Below, piece after piece: positions 55,867 to 64,000 of a stretch of DNA of 64,000 nt (the stretch's first letter is position 1; each line of letters starts with the position of its first letter). Under the pieces are notes generated by a model. The model saw only the letters and a list, made by a program, of their open reading frames with translations. It ran no database searches and was not told the origin of the DNA. Source of the DNA: Limnanthes douglasii subsp. nivea (taxonomy: Eukaryota; Streptophyta; Magnoliopsida; Brassicales; Limnanthaceae); NCBI GenBank assembly GCA_036936605.1, contig JAUPFV010000003.1, positions 77,732,273-77,796,272 on the forward strand, given 5' to 3'. Position numbers and translations under genes: made by a program.

Positions 55867-57600
55867 TGAATTGGAATATTCGTGTCCTTTGTAATAAAAC
55901 ATATATTCGAAGGCTTAAGTATATTGTCAGAAAAAAAAAATTCTCCTCCGTATTATTCATGAGCCTTTTATCAACAAATCTAGATCGGATCTTATTGCAT
56001 CTAGTCTAGGTTTTTGAAAAAATTTAGCGCTAACAATTGTAATAAGCTGTGGTTGTTTTGAAGGAAAAATTATTGATCAATGTTCTGATTGATCATGATG
56101 AGTGTATACACAATAAAATAAAGCAGGTGATTTTTAATAAGTCCATCAATGCTACTACTGTGTATGTCAAATGCCAAAGAAGAAACAGATTGGCCCTTTG
56201 TGATACTCTCAGACTCATTGCTTTAGCGTTAGGGGACTTCAAATCAGTTAACTCTCTTTCTGATCAGTTAGGCTGCATCTCCTATTGCAATCAAAGTTCC
56301 GATGAGTTCAATGATATGATTATGGACTGTCATTTGGATGACGCTGAGTATATACAAGTTTTAAGTTTACGTGAACTAATAAAACTAAATAGAAGCATCT
56401 TGATTGGGTTTTATACAATCAGGTCTGGTTTGATTTTTCTCTAATACTAAGGTGGATCACTTAACTCGTACTTGCTCTGATCACACGCCAATGTGTATAA
56501 TGTTTTCTAAGGAAATATCTAATATGAATAGCAGCTTCAAATTCCTGAATATGTGGGTTCTAGACAACAACTTTATCAAAATGGTGGAAGGTAACTGGAG
56601 TAGAGATATGATTCGATACCCTATGTTTTTGTTTTTGGAATAAAATAAAAATATTAAAGAAGGCTCTTAAAGATTGGATCATAAATAAGGTTGGCAATAA
56701 TTTTGACAAGGTCAAGACTACTAAAAAAGCTGTTTTATATGTGAAGCTAGTTATCAAGTTTCTAATAGTATCATTGACAAAAGCAACTTAAATAAGTCTA
56801 TTGTTGATCATCTCGTAGCCCTAAGTATGGAAGAAGAATATTGGTTGCAAAAGTGCTACTCTAGCTGGATGAAGGACGTGGATCGTAATACTAAGGTGTA
56901 CACTAATTTTATCAATAAAAAAAGGAGGAAAAGCAAGATTTCTAGCATTAAAGTGAATAATAATTGGATTATGGATAAAAATCTGGTATGGTCCTCTCCA
57001 GAAACTCACTTCAAAAATATTGTTTCTTCTCCCTCTTATCTTAATACTGAGGATGAACATTCTTATCTTTATAACAATATATTTAGTGTAATCCCTAAAC
57101 TTACTAATGATGCAGAAAATGACTTACTCCTTAAAGCTCCAACTAAAGAAGAAGTTCACAGCACAATTCAAAGCTTCAAACCTTCAAGCGCTGCAGAAGT
57201 GGACGAAATCAACCGTTGCTTCTTTCTTTCTTGCTGGAACATCATCAATCAAGACCTTTGTAAAGCTATAGCCTCTTTTATTCTGGGTCAGAAACTTCCC
57301 AAAGGAATAATGTCTACATGCATCTGCCTGACTCTAAAATCCTACAATCCATCAAATTGGTATGAGTTCATGCCCATTAGTTTATGCACTTTTAAAATAG
57401 AATCGTGTCTAAGATTTTAAACAATAGACTTACTAACATTCTCCCTAAGATTATTTCTGAAGTGCATGGTGCCTATGTTAAAGTTAGATCTAGTCAACAC
57501 AATATCCTAATAGCTATTGAGCTTATTCATAATTTGGGGAAAACAAATAAGGCTAATCTATCAAGAAATCTCTGGTCAAGCTCTTAACAATGAGAAAACC
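55867..57600 (+). mobile_element. LINE (non-LTR) fragment, 3'-truncated
   Basis: Begins MNWNIRVLCN, typical of plant LINE ORF2 endonuclease starts. The endonuclease motifs GDFKSVNSLSDQLG, EFNDMIMDCHLDDAEYI and HLTRTCSDHTP are readable across shifts. RT follows in 56827-57420: EEYWLQKCYSSWMKDVDRNT, then the EEVHSTIQSFKPSSAAEVDE segment, then CTFKIESCL and LTNILPKIISEVHGAYVK. The sequence stops before the YADD motif, and no poly(A) tail or 3' UTR is present. Dead, with several stops. Confidence 0.85.
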
Positions 57601-58470
57601 AAGATTATCACTTCAACAGATTTGTTGCATGCCAAATTTAAAGATCTACTAATTTAAACAAGCTTAAGTACCATATTTTTTACATGATTTTTATTTGTGT
57701 CATTTATGTTTTAATTTTTTTATTTGTGTTTTTTCTACCGATTTACATTATGTTTTATTATTAAAACACAACAATAGTTCTTTTTCCTCTTTTTGTAATT
57801 TTAAATTTATTTAAAAATATTAGTTAAATTATATGTATTTTTTTATTATAATTATTTTGGATTTTTGTAGTAATTTCAAATAGAAAAATAACTTAAAAAT
57901 AGCACGATAAAATCAGGTGACATATATTGTATAATATTAAATTTTATTCATTCAATTGAGAAAGTGGTAGTAATAAAATCTTTCACTTCTCAATTGACTT
58001 TTAAAACTAAATTTAATTATGAGTAAATATTAATAATTGTTTAGAACCAAAGGTATTTTTTATTTACTATTTTTATTATCGTTATTCTTAAAAAAATTGA
58101 TAACTTTTCTAATTATTAAATATTAGTCAGTTTTTTTAATATTTAAAATACATGTTCTTTTTATTCAGAGCTCAGGTTAAATTTGGTCCCAAAATGATAA
58201 CTAGAACCATTTTTAAGCAGCCTCATTGTAAATTATAACCATCCCCAATTTTGTACCCAAAATATTCCCGACGGATTTACTAAGTTCTAACCGTAAATTC
58301 TAACCATCCACAAAACTAAACAGCCCCAAACTCTATATTCTTCCCTATATTCTTCCCCCTCTCTCTCTCACTAAAATTCCAAATTTCAAAATCACAAAAC
58401 CAAAAATTTAGCTTACAAAAAAGTGTTCTTCGTAAACTTAGGAGTACTCTAATCCAATAAACAACAACAA
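57601..58470. other. AT-rich spacer and leader ahead of the PMD pseudogene
   Basis: No reading frame worth reporting. From about 58340 the sequence becomes C/T- then A-rich, as in a plant 5' leader, and leads to the ATG at 58471. Confidence 0.4.
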
Positions 58471-60659
58471 ATGGGCAAGAAAAAGAAGTGATAATCTATT
58501 TTCCTTCGTTTTTTGTTATATTTACGTTTTAATGGTTTTTGTAAATTTAAGATATTTAGGGTGTTATAGTAGGTAAATATATGTTTATTTAGGTGTTTGA
58601 ATTCATATGTTGATGTTAGATGATTGGATTTGTGTTAGACTAGAGTTTTTAGTTTGAATTTGTGTTGGAATTGGGGTTTTTCGCACAAGTGTTCTTGGTG
58701 CCCCCCGGGTGAGAACTTGTCTACCAGCGGGGAACCTAATTTTTTTTTCATATTGTTCTTGTTTCCCACCAGGTGAGTATGGGTAGCCCTATCGGGGAGC
58801 ATGTTGTTTTCTTGCAAGTTTCACATGTTCCCCGCCGGGGCTGTCCATGCTCACCCAGCGGGGATCTAATTGGTTACAAAACCTAACATTTTTTCTATAT
58901 CGCAGGCGGCAAGTATCCAGGCCGGAGAAAGAGAAAGGGCGTAAAGGAGCAAGACGTGAACGAGAAAAAGTCCGTACAACGAGAAAATATAGCGGTAGCG
59001 GTAGTGTCCCGATGGGAGATCATGCCAACCGTAAAGAGCGTACGGAGCATACTGAATGATCTGTACGACAATTTTTTTTTGTTAAAGTGAGGGAGCGTAC
59101 TTTACTGCCATCACTTCCACGAAAGACCCCTGCCCTTAGGGACCCCGAGGAGGAGGAAGAGGCGGATGTCCCCGAGCAACCCGTGCGTAGCCAAGTACGT
59201 TCAAGCGATTTGGAAGGCTGCAAGGACATCTTCCTGTCACATAATAATATTATTATGTTTTCTAACTATATACACTACAAGGCCTACATCAATTTTGTCA
59301 GCGAGGTAAGTTATTTAATTTAAAATTTAAATAATTAGTTTATTACTTTAACTAATTTATTTTATGGTAGATTGATATGTTTTTCTTTGTTTCAGTCTGG
59401 TCCGGCATTACGGTTCATTCTAAATACGACATACTAGGTCAATGGGACTTGAACAAAAAACAAAAGGTCAAGGCTCTCTTGGAAGGTACTCCGTTTTGAA
59501 CTCTTATGTGCCACTTACTAAGATTGAATTCGAACTCGTAGTCGAACAAGGTCTTCATTAAAAGGGGCACCAAGAAACTTACACCTTCCATTTCTCCTTC
59601 AGTGAGATGACTATCATGTTGAACAACGTGTTTGTGATTGTCGACTTTCTGGTTGATGGGAGAATTATCGACCAGTTCGGGACCCAAATGCTAGATCAGA
59701 CGTACGCTCGATATGCCAGGGAGTTTCAGGCGAAACCGTGCAAGACAATATGGAGGTGCACGATGGGAGTGGGTCCGACCTTCGATGGCTAAGAAAAATG
59801 TTTTTGGGAGATGCGTATCTGGATTGAATGCAGTGCTAATGGTTCAGATGAAGAAATATATCGATCGTGCGTACATCATTTTCTTTCTCGGATGTACACA
59901 AGCCAAAAAACATCCAATGCAATTTTCTCGCTCAACTCGAGCACTTGGAGAACCTTAATAAGCTTGCATAGGGTACATGCGCATTGACGTGGCTGAACAA
60001 GAGCTTGTGAGGCATTTCAAAGAACTCATTGAAGAGTTTAGTTGGGATTTTGACATTGTTGAAGTGTTGGGTGTATGACCACTTCCCTACCTTCCGGGTT
60101 GCGTTGAATAACGGTTACAACCCAACCGGTCCGAAGATGTTAGTGTGGTTGCCCATAAAGCTTAACGGTACTAATGTTTGTGAGAAGCCATACTACCATG
60201 ACCTCCTCGCGGCTCAAAAAGAGATATATGTAAGTGTGTTTGTTTACGAATTCGATGTTACATGTTTATGTGTGTGTTTTTTATATGTAGGTGGTTTTCC
60301 AGCCCTACAATGATGTTTGGCAAGAATTTGTGGAGCAGGATATAGGGTTGTATCGCAATTTTATTCACCTTATGTTTGTTTCTGAGGTATACCACCTGGA
60401 TCGAGTGAAGCGAAAGTTTGGTTGGGTCCAATAGAAGCCGGTGGCTCCCATTTATGCTAGATCTGCTCTAACAAGAGGAGATAATCTATGCTATGATGTT
60501 AACGGTAAGAAGTGGACCAATTGGAGGGAGCACTTGTTTGTTATCAATATGTATTCACGGAGGTTGGCAATAAGCAGTATGACATTCACCCCTCAGTATG
60601 AAACTTATGTTGTGAAATATGGTTGGTTTAACATCACGACTCGTCTCCTTGACGAGTAA
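58471..60659 (+). pseudogene. Plant mobile domain (PMD) gene, decayed
   Basis: Model: short first exon from ATG 58471 (MGKKKK) spliced from GTGATA to an acceptor ending at 58905, then a basic, NLS-like segment QVSRPEKEKGRKGARRE. A frameshift near 59055 leads to an acidic linker PEEEEEADVPEQP. An intron lies at 59306-59395 (GTAAGT to TTCAG) and another at 60230-60290 (GTAAGT to TGTAG). The PMD signature reads ETYTFHFSFSEMTIMLNNV at about 59560-59630, followed by YDHFPTFRVAL, and later FQPYNDVWQEF and SEVYHLDRVKRKFGW, with a TAG after WVQ. Ends TAA 60659. PMD proteins (MAIN-like) occur both as host genes and in MULE and Gypsy elements. Biochemical role unknown. Stops at several places. Confidence 0.75.
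58680..58870. repeat. GC-rich degenerate repeats, cluster 1
   Basis: Within intron 1 of the PMD pseudogene. Units such as CCAGCGGGGAACCTAAT, CCACCAGGTGAG, CCCCGCCGGGG and CCCAGCGGGGATCTAAT stand out in AT-rich surroundings and share the GC-rich repeat style of the clusters at 61.1-61.6 and 63.4-63.7 kb. Confidence 0.6.
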
Positions 60660-61079
60660 TCCGCGGTTGATGTGATTAACATGATAAATCGTGTTCGTCC
60701 TCTCGATGGTAGTCCAGATGAGCGTTTGTCCTTTGCTAGGAGGGTGCTTCAAATCACAAGTCCGTGACTTCTTATCATGCTTGGCTTGTTGAATATTTGT
60801 TTGTTGTTTTAGTTTTTTTAGCAATATGTTTGGTATTTTGAATGTTTTACAACATAACAATCACGCTATGTATGTTGTATTGGATGTATTATCCAGTTAA
60901 ATTTTATCTATTTAAGTTTTAACCTTCGACTTATGTTGAATTCGATGTTTGTTTTAGTTTGTATGTTGATCTACATTAGCTTTATTTGTGTGTATGTGAT
61001 GTTTGTTAGACTTGTAAGTTTCGTGAACTCCTTGTGGAGGGTTAAGACTTATTAGATTTAATTTACTTTTTTAAAACAT
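60660..61079. other. Spacer after the PMD pseudogene
   Basis: AT-rich, probable 3' flank of the PMD gene. No coding or repeat signal recognised. Confidence 0.4.
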
Positions 61080-61560
61080 TGATCTCCCCGACGGTTGAAA
61101 AACTACCAACCGGTGCAGATATTTCCACCCGCCGGTTGAGAATTATTCAACTTTCGAAAATTCAAAACATGAGTCAAAAGTTTACAGGCAATCTGGTCTC
61201 CCACCTACAGTGTGAAAATTTCTTAGCCGCCGGTTGACTACTTCCATCGGTGGAGAATTTTTCAATCGTTGGGAAAGGTAAGATTGTTCAATACCATGCT
61301 GAATTCGCGATCCGGTAGGTGGAGACTGGCCGATTGAAAAATTCTCCACCGGTGGGGAATTTCTCACCCGCCAGTTGAAAGTATTCGCCAGGGGGAGGAG
61401 TTTGTTAACCGCCGACTGAAAAATATTCACCGTACCGGGTGAATATTCAAGGGATGAGTTATATATCCTATTAGGATATGGTCTCTATCCCCGCTGGTTG
61501 GAAAATTCTCAACTGGTGGGGAATTTTCCACCCGCTGATAAAAAATATTAAACACGCAGG
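61080..61560. repeat. GC-rich degenerate repeats, cluster 2
   Basis: At least ten copies of a short unit in both orientations, built on CACCCGCCGGTTGAGAATT and variants (CCGGTGGGGAATTTCTCACC, CCGCTGGTTGGAAAATTC), alternating with AT-rich spacers of 20-40 bases. Confidence 0.75.
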
Positions 61561-61718
61561 GTGAAAGTTGTTAAATAATGTTTCGAAAATTCTCACCAAA
61601 ACTAGGTAACCAACCTAGACGTTATTTGATTATGGATAATGTTTTAGAGAATTCCCACCGAATACCCATCTATAAATAGTAAAACCATGTTAGAGAATTA
61701 TACTTTGAAACAAAACGA

Positions 61719-62081
61719 ATGGGTGATTCAAATTGGAATGTGCGCGAACATGCATACCTCCTAAAAAGCTTTTGAGATTGTGAAAGGCACAATGTCGGAG
61801 GAGACTCATGGCTTTGTCGATGTTATTTTATACAAAATGTACTTCATGCATGGTAGGGAGGCATGGTGTCCGGGTTGTATGATTCCCCGACCATGCAGAT
61901 GTGAAAAAGTGGCCGACATGCTAACTTATCTTAACATCGTACCGACTATACCAATGGAGTGACGACCTTACAAATACCAATGTGAAACCCGCGATGTATT
62001 CAGTATGGAATTTCAAAGTACTATTACGAAAGAGATGTTGGAATATATAATGATGAACAACAAGAGAAAGCGGACGCGATA
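61719..62081 (+). pseudogene. Small Cys-containing reading frame, unknown family
   Basis: ATG at 61719 in MGDSNWNVREHAYLL, then a one-base shift near 61762 into KAFEIVKGTMSEETHGFVDV. The main part has 60 residues with a Cys cluster CPGC-x6-CRC (WCPGCMIPRPCRC), ending at TGA 61960-61962. A related-looking frame continues as FQSTITKEMLEYIMMNNKRK. A basic C-terminus and a Cys cluster hint at nucleic-acid binding, but this is inference. I do not recognise the family. Confidence 0.4.
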
Positions 62082-62429
62082 GCCAACATCGTTATGATGA
62101 GGAATATCCTTTCAAGAAACGCTTCGAACATGATAGAAACTATCTATCACCATGAAATTGAGTGTACTGTGTCAACTCTATCTATTACTATCTATTTTCA
62201 TTGTTTGCAACTTTATTTCTAATTATGTAATATATTAAATTAATGCGTAATGTCTTAAATTAATGTGAACCACCAATTAAAAAGTGAATGTCTTAATGTT
62301 TTTAAATTAATGACATCATAAACTACAAAACATGCTACTTTTAACCACGACAAATCTTATAGATGTTACAATGACCGAGTATTTAAACAAAAAGAGTTAA
62401 ATTGGTTACCTTAAGGCTACAATTTGTTA

Positions 62430-63345
62430 TTTTTTGGTATATCTTGCAACGAGAGAGAATCGTTACAAGTGCCATCAACACAACATGTGGGTCGCATTGG
62501 GGAACACTTCCTCAAGTGCCTTCACAAACGATAAGTCTCTATACGACAAGTGGCTCCAACAACCTCATACAATGGCATCTCGTATTTAAATACCTTGTAC
62601 GTGTTATCCATTTCAATAACATTTGGAAACGTCCATAACCAATCCAAACTAACCAGGTGTGCCAAGAAAAGCTCATCTATGATATTGCTTACGTCTTCGT
62701 ACGGTCTATGGAATTCGTAATTATTAACCTCATAAGTTCACCCAACATGTATTAGAATTGCGACCGACTGCATTTCTCGATCTTCTCGTTTTTAAGTTGA
62801 GCGTTGTACATGGTGCACATGGATGACGAATTCTTAGGGTTCATTGTTTTCAATCCTCCGAGAACGTCACGAGGACGAGATCCCATTTTCATGGAACTAA
62901 TAATTCATCTTTTTTTTGTTCAGTCATCACAAATACGAATGACTTTCTTTGAATGATGTAGTATCATGATTGTGAACGCCGCATGCGACCTTTAAGCCCC
63001 ATAAATCACCATCTGCTTTATTTCCTTCAAGGGTGAAAGGGCATCCACATTTTTTTAAACCTGATAGATTTCCTCTTAAGATCCTTCAGATCAACCAACT
63101 TTGTGTAATTTCTATATCTCTCGCACACAAAAATGATTATCGAAGTTTTTCGAGAAAGTCTATTGCGACGACGTAACATAACCACAAAACCGTTGTCTAT
63201 CGCGGTTAGTTTAACCTAATCAATCAATTCTTCTTACGTGTAGTGAGATTTCGTGTCGAACAAATAACTATAATCAATAGAGCAAGGGTCTGCCATTATC
63301 TCCTCTTTTACCATGCACGAATCAATTAGCTCCTCCTCCTCACAC
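62430..63345 (-). pseudogene. FAR1/MULE-type transposase fragment
   Basis: Minus strand. N-terminal region EEELIDSCMVKEEIMADP near 63340-63290, then ELI followed by NGFVVMLRR and IIIFVCERYRNYTKL, the usual FAR1-type order. Zinc-binding part KKCGCPFTLEGNKADGDLWG and LKVACGVHNHDTTSF (about 63055-62960). Transposase core FPNVIEMDNTYKVFKYEMPL (about 62635-62575), where the Asp of MDNTYK is the first catalytic residue of MULE transposases. VFPNATHMLC (about 62510-62480) corresponds to the following conserved block. The rest of the core is missing and stops and shifts are frequent. A Mutator-like transposase is most likely; a FAR1-like host gene relic is possible. Confidence 0.75.
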
Positions 63346-63389
63346 ATTCATCAAGCATAAATTATGTCAAAAATTTGTTTTCCACGACG

Positions 63390-63700
63390 CCCACTGGTTG
63401 ACACGTTGCGTACCAATGGTTGACCAATTCTCAACGACTGGGGAAGTTTCCCCTCGACGGCTGATAATTACCCAACTGGCGGATGAAAATAGATCCCCGC
63501 GAGAGAGATATTCCAAAAAAATCAAACATTTTCAAAACATATGCTCTCCAACAACCATCGGACTAGGTGAACCTAGATTCAAGTGTCGGTTATATGCAGA
63601 TTGAACCGACGGGGATTAGTCTTAGATATAAAAGGATCAAGACGTTCCCCCGCTGGGGTAGAGGGTCTCAACCGACGGGGGAACATGGACTCAGTTCTTT
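63390..63700. repeat. GC-rich degenerate repeats, cluster 3
   Basis: Same style as cluster 2 (CAACTGGCGGATG, CAACCGACGGGGGAAC). Includes an imperfect palindrome with arms GTTCCCCC at about 63636 and GGGGGAAC at about 63676, about 25 bases apart. Confidence 0.65.
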
Positions 63701-64000
63701 CCAAATTGGGTTGAACTTCAAAAATAAATTTTTTTAACGAATGGGTTAGAAACACTACCTTATTTGGATTTTCATACTCCTTACCAAGGTTCTTCTCCTC
63801 AATATCCATCCGAAAATTGTTTGGATGTTTTTGAAGATTTTTGAGGTTTTTGGAGGTTCGAGTTTTTTTATGTTTTAAAAGGTTTTTAAGTTTTTTGAAA
63901 TTTTGCAAAATTTTTTGTATAAAAGTTTGGGGGATAAATTTTTTTATTTTTTATTTCTAGACTAAGTATACCCAAAATCCACTAAAAGATAAAAAATTCT
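63701..64000. other. Right-edge AT-rich sequence
   Basis: T- and A-rich sequence with TTTTTGAAGATTTTTGAGG-like near-repeats around 63830-63905. No gene recognised. Confidence 0.4.

Noticed and set aside
61080..61560. Possible CRISPR-like array
   Set aside because: Units are degenerate, in both orientations and unevenly spaced, in a plant genome next to transposon genes.

Overview
The window is eudicot nuclear DNA. It has AT-rich intergenic sequence, genes with many short introns, GT-AG (and one GC-AG) splicing, TATA-type promoters and a dense load of plant LTR retrotransposons. The species cannot be named from sequence alone. Three host genes look intact. They are a 2-oxoglutarate/Fe(II) RNA demethylase of the ALKBH10 type (+, 977-5419, 8 exons) and two copies of a low-molecular-weight purple acid phosphatase (PAP1, -, 8937-6045; PAP2, -, 45864-43813). 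The two PAP copies share all five intron positions and phases and also share 5' and 3' flanks, so they are a tandem duplication now separated by about 35 kb.

The DNA between the PAP copies is a stack of nested retrotransposons. A truncated Tat-type Ty3/Gypsy element (element A, 9658-12567) is followed by a second copy of the PAP1 upstream flank. An old Copia element (Copia-1, 12820-27647) sits in that flank copy. Inside Copia-1 is a very young Gypsy element (element C, 14379-24204) with 460-bp LTRs differing at 4 sites and a perfect ATTAC target duplication. A second Copia (Copia-2, 27685 to about 41602) follows and is itself split by an older relative of C (element D, 28607-37878). A 3' fragment of a third Copia (about 41603-43450) abuts the PAP2 3' flank.

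Elements C and D share a layout. Sense gag-protease-RT-RNase H-integrase is followed by a convergent, spliced antisense gene with its own TATA box. Paired CCTTGG/CCAAGG palindromes lie between the two converging 3' ends. A UAG codon lies at the same place between protease and RT in both. Element C has lost about 0.6 kb of RT, including the YIDD site that D keeps, yet it is a recent insertion. It was therefore probably moved by enzymes supplied by another copy.

The right part (46-64 kb) is older decayed material. It holds a minus-strand Copia with an LTR flanked by internal sequence on both sides (about 46140-50710), a poorly readable stretch (50.7-54.9 kb), an intron-containing MATE transporter fragment (-), a 3'-truncated LINE (+), and a 5-kb block. 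That block combines a plant-mobile-domain (PMD) pseudogene (+), a small Cys-containing reading frame (+) and a FAR1/MULE-like transposase fragment (-), with clusters of GC-rich degenerate repeats between and around them. No rRNA, tRNA or CRISPR array was recognised.
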